64,000 nt of DNA from Klebsiella aerogenes KCTC 2190. Its GTDB lineage: Bacteria > Pseudomonadota > Gammaproteobacteria > Enterobacterales > Enterobacteriaceae. The notes beneath the pieces are model-generated. The model saw only the letters and a list, made by a program, of their open reading frames with translations. It searched no databases and was not told the DNA's origin. The position numbers and the translations under genes were made by a program. Positions 1-8,647 of the stretch are shown here, in pieces (position 1 is the stretch's first letter; each line of letters opens with the position of its first letter). The stretch spans positions 3,844,001 to 3,908,000 of the forward strand of contig NC_015663.1 in the NCBI RefSeq assembly GCF_000215745.1, read 5' to 3'.

Positions 1-1
1 G

Positions 2-1093
2 GGATTACTGCCGGTTATCGCCAAAGGCGTCGATGTTTCTATTCCGGCCGCGGGGATGCTGATTAGCGCCTATGCCATTGGCGTGATGGTCGGCGCGCCG
101 TTAATGACGTTGCTGCTATCGCATCGCGCTCGCCGCAATGCATTGATCTTCCTGATGGGGATCTTCACCCTCGGCAACGTGCTCTCTTCTATTGCGCCGG
201 ATTACACGACGCTACTGCTGTCGCGTATTATCACCAGCCTCAATCATGGCGCGTTCTTCGGCCTTGGCTCGGTCGTTGCCGCAAGCGTGGTGCCAAAACA
301 CAAACAGGCCAGTGCGGTCGCGACCATGTTTATGGGGCTGACCATTGCCAATATCGGCGGCGTACCGGCTGCCACCTGGCTTGGCGAAACCATCGGTTGG
401 CGAATGTCTTTCCTCGCCACGGCGGGTCTGGGATTAATTGCGATGGTCAGCCTGTGGTTCTCCCTGCCGAAGGGTAGCGCCGGCGAACGTCCGAACGTGA
501 AGCGCGAGCTTTCAGTGTTGATGCGTCCTCAGGTACTCTCTGCGCTGTTAACCACCGTGCTGGGCGCCGGGGCGATGTTCACGCTGTATACCTACATTTC
601 TCCGGTACTGCATACCATTACCAACGCTTCACCGCTGTTTGTTACCGCCATGCTGGTATTAATCGGCGTCGGTTTCTCGCTTGGCAACTATCTGGGCGGT
701 AAGTTTGCCGACCGTTCAGTCTCCGGAACGTTGAAAGGGTTCCTGTTGTTACTGATTGCCATCATGTTGGCCATTCCGCTGCTGGCACAATCGCAGTTGG
801 GTGCTGCCGTCAGCATGGTCGTGTGGGGCGCGGCAACCTTTGCGGTGGTTCCGCCGCTGCAGATGCGCGTAATGCGCGTGGCGCACGAAGCGCCGGGCCT
901 GTCATCGTCGGTTAACATTGGCGCTTTCAATCTCGGTAATGCGTTGGGCGCGGCGGCGGGCGGCGCGGTGATATCCGGCGGCCTCGGTTATGCTTTTGTG
1001 CCGGTGATGGGGGCGATTATTGCCGGGCTGGCATTAGCGGTGGTGCTGTTTGGCGGGCGTTCACAACCAGAAGAAGCGTTAGCGAATAACTAA
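2..1093 (+). CDS. ydhP: MFS efflux transporter YdhP (5' end cut by window)
   Basis: The reading frame is open from base 2 and enters with GLLPVIAKGVDVSIPAAGML, which matches the region after the first membrane helix of E. coli YdhP, so only about 25 residues lie outside the window. It is a major facilitator superfamily drug:proton antiporter of the inner membrane (AraJ/YdhP type); the substrate is not known. The SHRARR loop after the second visible helix is the MFS motif-A region, and about eleven further hydrophobic segments follow. A bidirectional terminator lies between it and the convergent sodB. The internal ATG at 56 is not the true start. Confidence 0.93.
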   Translation, partial: GLLPVIAKGVDVSIPAAGMLISAYAIGVMVGAPLMTLLLSHRARRNALIFLMGIFTLGNVLSSIAPDYTTLLLSRIITSLNHGAFFGLGSVVAASVVPKHKQASAVATMFMGLTIANIGGVPAATWLGETIGWRMSFLATAGLGLIAMVSLWFSLPKGSAGERPNVKRELSVLMRPQVLSALLTTVLGAGAMFTLYTYISPVLHTITNASPLFVTAMLVLIGVGFSLGNYLGGKFADRSVSGTLKGFLLLLIAIMLAIPLLAQSQLGAAVSMVVWGAATFAVVPPLQMRVMRVAHEAPGLSSSVNIGAFNLGNALGAAAGGAVISGGLGYAFVPVMGAIIAGLALAVVLFGGRSQPEEALANN

Positions 1094-1106
1094 GTCGCAC
1101 TAAGAA

Positions 1107-1139
1107 AAAACCGCAGCGGGGTAACCCTGCTGCGGTTTT
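1107..1139. terminator. Bidirectional terminator between ydhP and sodB
   Basis: A 15-bp stem with one G-T wobble (AAAACCGCAGC arm) closes on a TAA loop and is flanked by A and T runs, so it can act for ydhP on the plus strand and for sodB on the minus strand. Confidence 0.85.
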
Positions 1140-1143
1140 ATTT

Positions 1144-1725
1144 TTATGCTGCCAGGTTGGCGGCAACAAATTTCCAGTTTACCAGCGCCCAGAAGTGTTC
1201 CAGATAATTAGGACGGGCATTGCGGTAGTCGATGTAGTAGGCGTGTTCCCAGACATCAACGGTCAACAGCGGCGTCGCATCGGTAGTCAGCGGAGTGCCG
1301 GCGTTGCTGGTGGAGACGATAGCCAGGCTGCCGTCAGCGTTTTTAACAAGCCAGGTCCAGCCTGCGCCGAAGTTTTTCGCCGCGGCATCGGTGAATTTCG
1401 CTTTAAAATCAGCGAAGCTACCGAAAGATTTGTTAATCGCTGCGGCCAGTTCGCCTTCCGGCTCACCGCCGGCGTTCGGCGCCAGGCAGTTCCAGTAGAA
1501 AGTGTGGTTCCAGACCTGCGCTGCGTTATTGAAAACGCCGCCTTCAGAAGAGCGAACGATCTCTTCCAGAGATTTGCCTTCAAAAGCGGTGCCTTTGATC
1601 AGGTTGTTGAGGTTGGTCACGTAGGCCTGGTGATGTTTACCGTAATGGTATTCCAGGGTTTCTGCGGAAATGTGCGGCGCCAGGGCGTCTTTTGCATATG
1701 GTAATGCAGGTAATTCGAACGACAT
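1144..1725 (-). CDS. sodB: Iron superoxide dismutase
   Basis: Converts superoxide to hydrogen peroxide and oxygen in the cytoplasm using iron. The 193-residue protein has the family's usual length and is near-identical in pattern to E. coli SodB: the first ligand is H27 in EYHYGKHH, the second lies in WNHTFYW, and the last two are in [14 protein letters not shown]-free, no signal peptide. The start has a strong AAGGAGAG ribosome site seven bases upstream, and the start region is complementary to RyhB, as expected for an iron-protein gene repressed during iron starvation. It stands alone, convergent to ydhP. Confidence 0.98.
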   Translation of the reverse strand: MSFELPALPYAKDALAPHISAETLEYHYGKHHQAYVTNLNNLIKGTAFEGKSLEEIVRSSEGGVFNNAAQVWNHTFYWNCLAPNAGGEPEGELAAAINKSFGSFADFKAKFTDAAAKNFGAGWTWLVKNADGSLAIVSTSNAGTPLTTDATPLLTVDVWEHAYYIDYRNARPNYLEHFWALVNWKFVAANLAA

Positions 1726-1782
1726 TGCTACTCTCCTTATAACTTTTTGTTTTTCTCACATTAATTAGGTGAATGTTCACCT
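1720..1782 (-). promoter_or_regulatory. sodB leader: 5' hairpin and RyhB pairing site
   Basis: The bases at 1720-1729, read on the minus strand as AGCAATGTCG, span the start codon and are the exact complement of the CGACAUUGCU core of the sRNA RyhB (recalled from E. coli). Upstream is an AT-rich stretch suitable for Hfq, then at 1767-1782 a perfect inverted repeat (AGGTGAA/TTCACCT) in the place where the E. coli sodB mRNA begins with a hairpin. RyhB control is well established for E. coli sodB; for this organism it is inferred. Confidence 0.7.
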
Positions 1783-2202
1783 GAATATCGTATTTACTGT
1801 GTAACGCTGTCGCGAGTGTTACATGTTATTGTGTTGAGAATGTTAACATTTGCTGAAGTCAGTTAAAAGACTTACAACAACAAAGGTTATTTATTGCTAA
1901 CGCGACTGATTAAGCCTTCGCCAGTCTGGCGCATGGCGAGCGATATGATTCGCAAATTCCCCATCGACGCTCCTGCCTACGACTAAAACGCTGCGTATCT
2001 TCATCACCTGTTATCTTTTTAGATCGATATAAAACATTAGCTTGCGAGCATTATGCGTAATGGGAATGACTTTCATGCCCAATAATCATTAGGATTAATT
2101 TTAATTGTATGACAAATATAATTGTCTCTGCAGGCAACGGACCTCGGAGTAAGAAATCCTTATTGAACAAGCATAAAGCTCATAATTGATGGATGAGAAG
2201 AG
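1783..2202. other. Intergenic region between sodB and the AraC-type gene
   Basis: About 420 bp that must hold the divergent promoters of sodB and of the AraC-type gene. Only a short hairpin (CGCCAGTCTGGCG near 1919) is visible; no ORF, RNA gene or recognisable operator is seen. Confidence 0.5.
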
Positions 2203-2658
2203 ATGGCGCATAAACATGAAATGGTCAGCGGACATATTATTCCGATCGTCATAGATATCATCGAGTGGATCGAAGACAACATTTTTACCGCGCTACCCGT
2301 CACCGCAATCTCAAGGAAATCGGGTTATTCGCACTGGTACTTTCAGCGCCAGTTCGCGCTGATTACCGGTTATACGCTGGGAACATATGTTAGCCGACGC
2401 AAAATGACCATTGCCGCCGGTATTCTCAAACAGACGCAGGATTCGGCGTTGAGTATCTCATTGCTGCTCGGGTTTGAAGGCCAGGCGACATTTTGCCGTA
2501 CTTTCCGTCGTCATTTTGGTATGTCGCCGACCAGTTATCGCCGTCATCCCGCGCAACTGGAGGAGCGAATGCAGTATCCGCTGAATCTGGAAGAGGAGGG
2601 GAATGTACAGAAGAGCGGTTTGCCGGCGCAGCGGCAAACCGGGGTCTGCGCCTCTTAA
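2203..2658 (+). CDS. Small AraC/XylS-family transcriptional regulator
   Basis: A 151-residue protein made almost wholly of the AraC DNA-binding domain, like MarA, SoxS, RamA and TetD. The first helix-turn-helix is around residues 33-60 (ISRKSGYSHWYFQRQF) and the second around 85-118, ending in the family signature FGMSPTSYRR. About 30 residues of unassigned C-terminal tail follow. There is no sensor domain, so activity is probably set by abundance. The ATG is preceded by GAGAAGAG. The gene is absent from this position in K-12 and its stop codon overlaps that of convergent mepH. It is not RamA or RarA as I recall them; the regulon is unknown. Confidence 0.85.
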   Translation: MAHKHEMVSGHIIPIVIDIIEWIEDNIFTALPVTAISRKSGYSHWYFQRQFALITGYTLGTYVSRRKMTIAAGILKQTQDSALSISLLLGFEGQATFCRTFRRHFGMSPTSYRRHPAQLEERMQYPLNLEEEGNVQKSGLPAQRQTGVCAS

Positions 2659-3530
2659 CGAATGGTTTTTGGCGTCATTACGCGGCGCGCGCCGACGTAG
2701 TGGCGAACCCAATAATCTTCGCTCAGGGAGGTTATCTGAATATCACGGCCGGTACGCGGCGACTGGATAAACTTACCGTTTCCAACGTAAACGCCTACGT
2801 GGTCGGCGGTGCCGCGTCCGCGGGTGCGGAAGAAGACCAGATCGCCGCTTTGCAGTTCATCGCGGTCAACCGGGCGGGCATCGCGCAGGTGGTACATTTC
2901 GTTAGCGGTGCGCGGAATATGAATTTTTACCAGATCTTTATAGGCGTAATAAACCAGCCCGCTGCAGTCGAAACCGGTACGCGGTGAGGAGCCTCCCCAG
3001 CGATAAGGTTTGCCTAGCTGATCCATGAGTTTATTCATGGCAGTGCTTTGCGCTTTTTGCACTCGGGCTTTGTGCGCATCGGCAATCGTCAGATTCGGTT
3101 CATCAGCGACAGGTTTACAACGTTTTTTGTAGCCTTTACGCACCACGCATTTGCTTTTCACGCTGTTCAACGCCAGCGTCGATGCTTCGCTGGATTTTAC
3201 CGTTTTCGCACACTGCTTTTTATAGCCTTTACGCAACACGCATTTTTTAGTGGCGCCGGCGACTTGACGATTAAGCGCGGTTTGGCTTGCTGCGGTAGTA
3301 CGAGTAGGGGACTTCGCGCTTGAGGTTTTTTTACGGGTAGTTTTAGCGGTGGATTTGGATTTATTTTGCGTTGCTTTCTTCTTACGCTCGGCGGTGGAGC
3401 CTTTCGCCGGGTGCGCCTTCGGCGTAGCCGAAGCGTGCGTATGCCCTGAAGCATGCGCCAATGGCGTAAGCGAGATAGATGTAAACAGTAATGCACAGAG
3501 CGATATCGCGATTTTATTGAGCCGCGCCAC
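2655..3530 (-). CDS. mepH: Murein DD-endopeptidase MepH (NlpC/P60)
   Basis: Periplasmic hydrolase that cuts D-Ala-meso-DAP crosslinks so the peptidoglycan sacculus can expand. A signal peptide occupies residues 1-27 (ending AHA). A long Lys/Ser/Thr/Ala-rich linker follows, then the NlpC/P60 domain from about residue 165, with nucleophile C189 in FDCSGLV, H244 in DHVGVYVG and polar Q256. The 291 residues exceed the roughly 271 of E. coli MepH, mainly because the linker carries two copies of a CxxRKGYKxxC motif (97-107 and 128-138). Divergent from grxD; its stop codon overlaps that of the AraC-type gene. Confidence 0.95.
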   Translation of the reverse strand: MARLNKIAISLCALLFTSISLTPLAHASGHTHASATPKAHPAKGSTAERKKKATQNKSKSTAKTTRKKTSSAKSPTRTTAASQTALNRQVAGATKKCVLRKGYKKQCAKTVKSSEASTLALNSVKSKCVVRKGYKKRCKPVADEPNLTIADAHKARVQKAQSTAMNKLMDQLGKPYRWGGSSPRTGFDCSGLVYYAYKDLVKIHIPRTANEMYHLRDARPVDRDELQSGDLVFFRTRGRGTADHVGVYVGNGKFIQSPRTGRDIQITSLSEDYWVRHYVGARRVMTPKTIR

Positions 3531-3869
3531 TGAGCAATCCCCTGATTAAATTACAGACATATACTAATGCCTGACGGTGAATGACAAACCGGAATGATTC
3601 TAAAGCATAAAAAGCCAGAAAGTTAATACTCTTTTGTATCTAAAATGTCGTTTGGTTAACGATTGCAAAAAAATGAGTCAGACAATCGCCGCCTCGTACA
3701 GAAAGTGCGCAATTCGTCCCGCACTGACGTCATAAAGTGATATTTTTAAGGCAACTTCAGACGACAGAAGATAAAATGTGGCGAGTGAAAAAAATGTTAT
3801 TATCGGTCCTGCGTCCAGGACGCTACAATGACAAATTACTGCCGTAAAGATGTTTAAGGAAGCACGACA
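3531..3869. other. mepH-grxD divergent promoter region
   Basis: About 340 bp of AT-rich DNA between two divergent genes. It must contain both promoters; I see no ORF, RNA gene or operator I can name with support. Confidence 0.5.
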
Positions 3870-4217
3870 ATGAGCACCACTCTAGAAACGATCCAACGTC
3901 AAATCGCTGAAAACCCGATCCTGCTGTACATGAAAGGCTCTCCGAAGCTGCCGAGCTGCGGTTTCTCCGCTCAGGCAGTGCAGGCGCTTTCTGCTTGCGG
4001 CGAACGTTTTGCCTACGTTGATATCCTGCAGAACCCGGATATCCGCGCTGAACTGCCGAAATACGCTAACTGGCCGACCTTCCCGCAGCTGTGGGTTGAC
4101 GGTGAACTGGTTGGCGGTTGCGACATCATCATCGAAATGTATCAGCGCGGCGAACTGCAGCAGCTGATCAAAGAAACGGCTGCAAAGCACAACGCTGACG
4201 AGCCGAAAGCAGAGTAA
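3870..4217 (+). CDS. grxD: Monothiol glutaredoxin 4
   Basis: Cytoplasmic CGFS-type glutaredoxin that binds a glutathione-ligated [2Fe-2S] cluster and works with BolA-type partners in iron-sulfur trafficking. The 115-residue protein has KGSPKLPSCGFSAQAV with the single active-site cysteine, the WPTFPQLWVDGELVGG glutathione-binding stretch and the GGCDI loop. Length and sequence match E. coli GrxD. AAGGAAGC lies upstream of the ATG, and a strong terminator follows. Confidence 0.97.
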   Translation: MSTTLETIQRQIAENPILLYMKGSPKLPSCGFSAQAVQALSACGERFAYVDILQNPDIRAELPKYANWPTFPQLWVDGELVGGCDIIIEMYQRGELQQLIKETAAKHNADEPKAE

Positions 4218-4233
4218 TTCTTTGCTGCAAAAG

Positions 4234-4266
4234 AAAAAGCGACTTCTCCGGAAGTCGCTTTTTTTA
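4234..4266. terminator. Bidirectional terminator between grxD and rnt
   Basis: A 13-bp perfect stem (AAAAAGCGACTTC arm) with a TCCG loop and a T run of seven; the A run on the other side lets it also serve rnt. Confidence 0.88.
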
Positions 4267-4270
4267 TCGC

Positions 4271-4915
4271 TTACGCTTCAGGTACAGGTAACGGCCAGCC
4301 GCCAAGGCGCTTCCAGCGGTTGACGATTTCGCAGAATAGCTGGGCGGTTTGCTCGGTATCGTACAACGCAGAATGGGCCTTGCTGCCATCAAACTCCATG
4401 CCGGCGGCGATGCAGGCTTTAGACAATACCGTTTGCCCTAAGGCCAACCCGCTCAACGCGGCGGTATCGAAGGTCACGAAAGGATGGAACGGGTTGCGTT
4501 TCAACCCGGCGCGCTCGGCGGCGGCCATCGTAAAGCTGTGATCGAAAGTCGCGTTATGCGCCACCATAATCGCGCGGCTACAATCGCTCTCTTTCATTCC
4601 TTTGCGAACCATTTTAAAAATGGCGTGCAGCGCATCGTATTCACTTATCGCGCCGCGCTCCGGATCGTTTGGGTTAATTCCATTGAAAGCCAGCGCTTCC
4701 GGCTGCAGGTTGGCCCCTTCGAAGGGAGCCACGTGAAAATGCAGCGTTTCGTCCGGCATCAGCCAGCCCTGCTCATCCATCTTCAACGTAATAGCGGCGA
4801 TCTCCAGCAGGGCGTCGGTTTTGGCATTAAACCCGGCGGTTTCAACATCAATTACCACAGGATAAAAACCGCGAAAACGGCCGCACAGACCATTAAGTTG
4901 AGCGTTCTCGGACAT
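4271..4915 (-). CDS. rnt: Ribonuclease T
   Basis: 3'-5' exoribonuclease of the DEDDh family that trims tRNA CCA ends and stable RNA 3' ends. Motif ExoI is [10 protein letters not shown] with D23 and E25, ExoII is HNATFDHSF, and ExoIII is [14 protein letters not shown] with the catalytic His and Asp. The 214 residues match the E. coli enzyme (215). It lies downstream of gloA on the same strand with a gap of about 100 bp, so it may be read partly from the nemRA-gloA direction. Confidence 0.97.
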   Translation of the reverse strand: MSENAQLNGLCGRFRGFYPVVIDVETAGFNAKTDALLEIAAITLKMDEQGWLMPDETLHFHVAPFEGANLQPEALAFNGINPNDPERGAISEYDALHAIFKMVRKGMKESDCSRAIMVAHNATFDHSFTMAAAERAGLKRNPFHPFVTFDTAALSGLALGQTVLSKACIAAGMEFDGSKAHSALYDTEQTAQLFCEIVNRWKRLGGWPLPVPEA

Positions 4916-5019
4916 CAGATTCTCTTAGCTGGAAAAAAGTAGCGCGCATTATGGCAAATTTTGCCGCGGCTTGCAGCAGGAAGGGAGAAAACATCGGGCG
5001 CGAACGCGCCCGAATTAAC

Positions 5020-5427
5020 TTAGTTGCCGAGACCTTTTCCGGCATCTTTCTCTTCGATCAGCTCAATTTTGTAGCCGTCCGGATCTTCAACAAAGGCGAT
5101 AACCGTGCTGCCGCCTTTAACCGGGCCAGCTTCGCGAGTGACGTTGCCGCCATTCTGGCGAATACGCTCGCACGCTTGCGCCGCGTTGTCGACGCTCAGC
5201 GCAATATGGCCATAGGCGGTACCGAGTTCGTAGCTATCCACGCCCCAGTTATAGGTCAGTTCGATAACCGCGGTATCGCTCTCTTCGCCGTAGCCGACGA
5301 AAGCCAGCGAGTATTTATATTCAGGGTTTTCGCTGGTACGCAGCAGCTTCATGCCCAGCACGTTGGTGTAAAACTCAATAGAACGTTGCAGGTCGCCAAC
5401 GCGCAGCATGGTGTGAAGTAAGCGCAT
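5020..5427 (-). CDS. gloA: Lactoylglutathione lyase (glyoxalase I)
   Basis: Isomerises the hemithioacetal of methylglyoxal and glutathione to S-lactoylglutathione in the cytoplasm. The 135-residue vicinal-oxygen-chelate protein has the expected nickel ligands: H5 in MRLLHTML, a Glu in AVIELTYNW, a His in YGHIALSV and a Glu in YKIELIEE. It lies 79 bp downstream of nemA on the same strand; in E. coli the two are co-regulated by the electrophile sensor NemR, which fits the layout here. Confidence 0.97.
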   Translation of the reverse strand: MRLLHTMLRVGDLQRSIEFYTNVLGMKLLRTSENPEYKYSLAFVGYGEESDTAVIELTYNWGVDSYELGTAYGHIALSVDNAAQACERIRQNGGNVTREAGPVKGGSTVIAFVEDPDGYKIELIEEKDAGKGLGN

Positions 5428-5471
5428 AATTTCCCCTATGCAGTTTGTTTTGATACATCAGAGTCTTGAGT

Positions 5472-5495
5472 ATAGCGGCGTTGGTACGCCGCTAT
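5472..5495 (-). other. Intercistronic hairpin between nemA and gloA
   Basis: A perfect 10-bp stem (ATAGCGGCGT arm) with a TGGT loop and no following T run. It may protect or process the nemA-gloA transcript rather than end it. Confidence 0.5.
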
Positions 5496-5506
5496 CAATG
5501 GAGGGA

Positions 5507-6604
5507 TTACAGGGTTGGATAATCGGTATAACCTTCCGCGCCGCCGCCGTAGAAGCTTTCCGGGCGCTGCGGGTTAAGCGCCGCTTTCTTCTGCAGACGC
5601 GCCACCAGATCCGGGTTAGCGATGTAATCGCGGCCAAAGGCCACGGCATCGATCAGTCCTTTATTGATAAGGTCATTGGCTTTCTCCACCGTATAGGCGC
5701 CAGCGCCGATAATCGCGCCCGGGAAGCGATCGCGAACTTTCTGACGGAATTCGTCGCTGTACGGCTGGCCGCCGGCCCAGTCTGGTTCGGACATGTGCAG
5801 ATAAGCGATACCGCGTTTTGCCAGCTGCTCAATAAGATAGAGCGCATCGGCTTCTTCGTTCGGGCCGTTATCGACGTTCTGGAAACTACCGATTGGCGAC
5901 ACGCGAATGCCGATACGATCGGCGCTCCACTCTTTACTGACGGCATCGACCACTTCCAGCACCAGGCGGGCGCGATTCTCGACGCTGCCGCCGTACTGGT
6001 CGGTACGCTGGTTAGAAGAAGGCGACAGGAACTGGTGCAGCAGATAGCCATGCGCGGAGTGCAGCTCTACCAGATCGAAGCCGACATCGCGGGCATTGCC
6101 TACCGCCTGACGGAAATCATCCACGATCCCTGGGATTTCGTCTGTTTCCAGCGCACGCGGCATCGACGTATCGACGCGAATGGCATGACCGTTTTCATCA
6201 CGCAGCGAAGTACGCGTACCTGCGCTCAGCGCCGATGGCGCAACCGGCGCCGCGCCTCCCGGCTGCAGGCTGTTATGGGAAATACGCCCGGTGTGCCACA
6301 GTTGCACGGCGATATGACCGTTTTCAGCATGAACGCCAGCAGTGATTTTTTGCCATGCGGCCATTTGCTCTGCGCTATGCAGGCCCGGCGCGCCGGCATA
6401 GCCTTTCGCCTGGGCGGAAATTTGCGTCGCTTCGGTGATAATCAGGCCGGAGCTGGCGCGCTGACGATAGTACTCAGCCATCAGCGGAGTAGGGATGTCA
6501 CCTGGTTCGATGCTGCGCAGACGGGTCAGCGGAGCCATAAATACGCGGTTAGGTACGGTCACCGCACCGACTTTTAACGGGCTGAACAATTTAGATTCTG
6601 ACAT
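5507..6604 (-). CDS. nemA: N-ethylmaleimide reductase, Old Yellow Enzyme family
   Basis: FMN-dependent, NADPH-using reductase of electrophilic alkenes, nitroesters and maleimides. The 365-residue TIM barrel has the OYE pattern: [11 protein letters not shown] at the N-terminus, [11 protein letters not shown], the active-site stretch [35 protein letters not shown], and the FMN phosphate region [14 protein letters not shown]. It lies downstream of its regulator nemR with a 52-bp gap holding a partial NemR-like site. Confidence 0.97.
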   Translation of the reverse strand: MSESKLFSPLKVGAVTVPNRVFMAPLTRLRSIEPGDIPTPLMAEYYRQRASSGLIITEATQISAQAKGYAGAPGLHSAEQMAAWQKITAGVHAENGHIAVQLWHTGRISHNSLQPGGAAPVAPSALSAGTRTSLRDENGHAIRVDTSMPRALETDEIPGIVDDFRQAVGNARDVGFDLVELHSAHGYLLHQFLSPSSNQRTDQYGGSVENRARLVLEVVDAVSKEWSADRIGIRVSPIGSFQNVDNGPNEEADALYLIEQLAKRGIAYLHMSEPDWAGGQPYSDEFRQKVRDRFPGAIIGAGAYTVEKANDLINKGLIDAVAFGRDYIANPDLVARLQKKAALNPQRPESFYGGGAEGYTDYPTL

Positions 6605-6656
6605 AATGACTCCTGAGTAGACCGGTCGTCTTGTAACTGGTTAAATAAAACGCCTG

Positions 6657-7256
6657 TTAAACCGCAGGCGCTGCAATGATTTGTTTGGCGTGAGCAAGGG
6701 CGCTTTCCAGCGGCGTTGCGCTACGCGTAATTTTGGCCTGTAAATTGGCTCCCAACCACAACGAGTACAGCACCTGTGAAAGGGTGATAGCTTCCCCCTC
6801 AAACAACAGGCTACCCTCCAGACGGCCCTTTTCCAGCGCTTCGCCCAATAGGGCGATAATCTGGCTGGCGCCTTTATCCATGGCGGTACGCATATCTTCC
6901 GACAGGTCGCACACCTCCGCCGACAGCTTCACGGTTAAGCAACCGCTGATGATGCCCTGTTGGCAAAACTGATTCAGCGTGTGCTGATAGTAGGCCAGCA
7001 GTCGGTCGCGGTAGTTGCCTTCGCCATGGTCAAAGTGATCAACCAGGCGCTGCAGATAGCCGGTGTAGTGATGTTCAAGCAGCGCGACGCCGAAGGCTTC
7101 TTTTGAGCGAAAGTAGTGATAGAAAGAGCCTTTCGGCACTTCCGCCGTTTTCAGAAGTTCACTTAAGCCCATGCCGGTAAAACCACGATGCATGCATAGT
7201 TGCTCGCCGGTGATGAGGATGTGTTCTCGGGTATCGCATTCGCTGTGTCTGTTCAT
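6657..7256 (-). CDS. nemR: TetR-family electrophile-sensing repressor NemR
   Basis: Represses nemRA (and gloA) and is released when reactive electrophiles or HOCl modify its cysteines. The N-terminal helix-turn-helix covers about residues 27-50 (GMGLSELLKTAEVPKGSFYHYF). The start chosen is the one giving MNRHSECDTREH, as in E. coli; with it the sensor cysteine falls exactly at C106 in SGCLTVKLSAEVC. An ATG three codons upstream (7265) is possible. The operator lies directly upstream, so autoregulation is expected. Confidence 0.94.
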   Translation of the reverse strand: MNRHSECDTREHILITGEQLCMHRGFTGMGLSELLKTAEVPKGSFYHYFRSKEAFGVALLEHHYTGYLQRLVDHFDHGEGNYRDRLLAYYQHTLNQFCQQGIISGCLTVKLSAEVCDLSEDMRTAMDKGASQIIALLGEALEKGRLEGSLLFEGEAITLSQVLYSLWLGANLQAKITRSATPLESALAHAKQIIAAPAV

Positions 7257-7270
7257 GGAGCACACTGTAG

Positions 7271-7286
7271 TAGACCGATTGGTCTA
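7271..7286 (-). promoter_or_regulatory. NemR operator
   Basis: TAGACCGATTGGTCTA, arms TAGACC/GGTCTA with a 4-bp centre, matches the NemR box known from E. coli and lies 15 bp upstream of the nemR start. Confidence 0.85.
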
Positions 7287-7392
7287 ATGCAAGCAAAATG
7301 ATCGTTAGCGCGAATACGAAGACAACAAAAGTTGCGCACTGGCGGTGGAACGTCTTCAATGAGAGACAGAGAGAAAATACAGGAGAGCGGTG

Positions 7393-7632
7393 GTGGCAGA
7401 GCAGTTGGAGTTTTTCCCGGTACAAAGTCCGTGCCGGGGAATATGTCAGTCCGACGAACGCGGGTATTGCCGCGGCTGTTTTCGTAGCCGGGATGAGCGC
7501 TTTAACTGGCAAAAGCTGACCGACGCGCAAAAGCAGGAGGTTCTGCGTCTGTGCCGCCAGCGTTTACTGCGTAAAATTCGCGCGACTAAGCAGGAGCCGG
7601 CGGAAGAACCGCAGCAACCCTCACTGTTTTGA
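7393..7632 (+). CDS. ydhL: DUF1289 small protein YdhL
   Basis: A 79-residue protein with the DUF1289 cysteine pattern SPCRGICQSDERGYCRGCFR (four closely spaced cysteines, possibly a metal site). Function is unknown. Two tandem GTG codons are possible starts; the second (7393) lies seven bases after AGGAG and gives the MAEQLEFFPVQSPCRG start of the E. coli protein. It is followed closely by ydhF. Confidence 0.88.
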   Translation: MAEQLEFFPVQSPCRGICQSDERGYCRGCFRSRDERFNWQKLTDAQKQEVLRLCRQRLLRKIRATKQEPAEEPQQPSLF

Positions 7633-7680
7633 CGACAAATATGCGTATACTCAGAACACTTTTTTGTCGAGGAAGCGTTT

Positions 7681-8577
7681 ATGGTTCAGCGTATTGCTAT
7701 GGCTCCGCAGGGGCCGGAATTTTCACGTTTTGTAATGGGCTACTGGCGTCTCATGGACTGGAAGATGTCCACCGACGCTTTGGTTGGCTTTATTGAGCAG
7801 CACCTGGATCTGGGGGTTACGACCGTCGACCACGCCGATATCTACGGCGATTATCAGTGTGAAGCCGCGTTTGGCGAAGCGCTTAAACGCGCCCCGCACC
7901 TGCGTAAGCGTATGGAAATCGTCAGCAAATGCGGTATTGCGACCAAGGCGCGCGCGGAAAATACTATTGGCCACTATATTACTGATCGCGACCATATTAT
8001 TCTCAGCGCCGAGCAATCCCTGCGTAATCTGGCGACCGATCATCTCGATTTACTGCTGATTCACCGCCCGGATCCGCTGATGGATGCCGATGAGGTCGCT
8101 GAGGCGTTCCTCGCGTTACATCATAGTGGGAAAGTGCGCCACTTTGGGGTATCTAACTTTACGCCGGCGCAGTTTACACTTTTACAATCGCGCCTGCCTT
8201 TCACCCTGGCCACTAACCAGGTCGAGCTCTCGCCGGTACATCAGCCGCTGCTGCTGGACGGCACCCTCGATCAACTCCAGCAGTTGCGTATCCGTCCGAT
8301 GGCCTGGTCGTGCCTCGGCGGCGGACGCCTGTTCAACGACGAAAGCTTCCAGCCGCTGCGCGACGAGCTGGCGCAAATCGCCCAGGAGCTTAACGCAGAA
8401 AGCATTGAACAGGTGGTTTACGCCTGGGTGTTGCGCCTGCCGTCGAAACCGCTGCCGATTATTGGCTCGGGTAAAATCGAGCGCGTGCGCTCAGCTATTG
8501 TGGCGGAAAAACTGCATATGACGCGCCAGCAGTGGTTCCGCATTCGTAAAGCGGCGCTGGGTTACGACGTCCCGTAA
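7681..8577 (+). CDS. ydhF: Aldo-keto reductase-like oxidoreductase YdhF
   Basis: A 298-residue TIM-barrel aldo/keto reductase. Family features seen: TTVDHADIYGDY with catalytic Asp and Tyr, KCGI with Lys, LLIHRPDPL, GVSNFTPAQF and the C-terminal cofactor region PIIGSGKIERVRSA. NAD(P)H-dependent carbonyl reduction is inferred; the substrate is unknown. The gap to ydhL is 48 bp on the same strand and the ATG has GAGGAAG upstream. Confidence 0.93.
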   Translation: MVQRIAMAPQGPEFSRFVMGYWRLMDWKMSTDALVGFIEQHLDLGVTTVDHADIYGDYQCEAAFGEALKRAPHLRKRMEIVSKCGIATKARAENTIGHYITDRDHIILSAEQSLRNLATDHLDLLLIHRPDPLMDADEVAEAFLALHHSGKVRHFGVSNFTPAQFTLLQSRLPFTLATNQVELSPVHQPLLLDGTLDQLQQLRIRPMAWSCLGGGRLFNDESFQPLRDELAQIAQELNAESIEQVVYAWVLRLPSKPLPIIGSGKIERVRSAIVAEKLHMTRQQWFRIRKAALGYDVP

Positions 8578-8647
8578 GCCAGATTACGCCTCCGGATGCC
8601 GCTACCTGGTTTACACTTATCAGGGATACGGCTAATCCGGAGGTGTT

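Noticed and set aside
2100..2658. AraC-type gene as ramA or rarA
   Set aside because: It is longer (151 residues) and its helix sequences and neighbours differ from those regulators as I know them.
4941..4960. Possible dif-like bases (GCGCGCATTATGGCAAAT) near rnt
   Set aside because: Only one arm resembles a XerCD site; the second arm and spacer do not match, so it is not called.
5438..6577. 379-codon ORF opposite nemA
   Set aside because: Antisense shadow of a conserved enzyme gene with high G+C; no homology seen.
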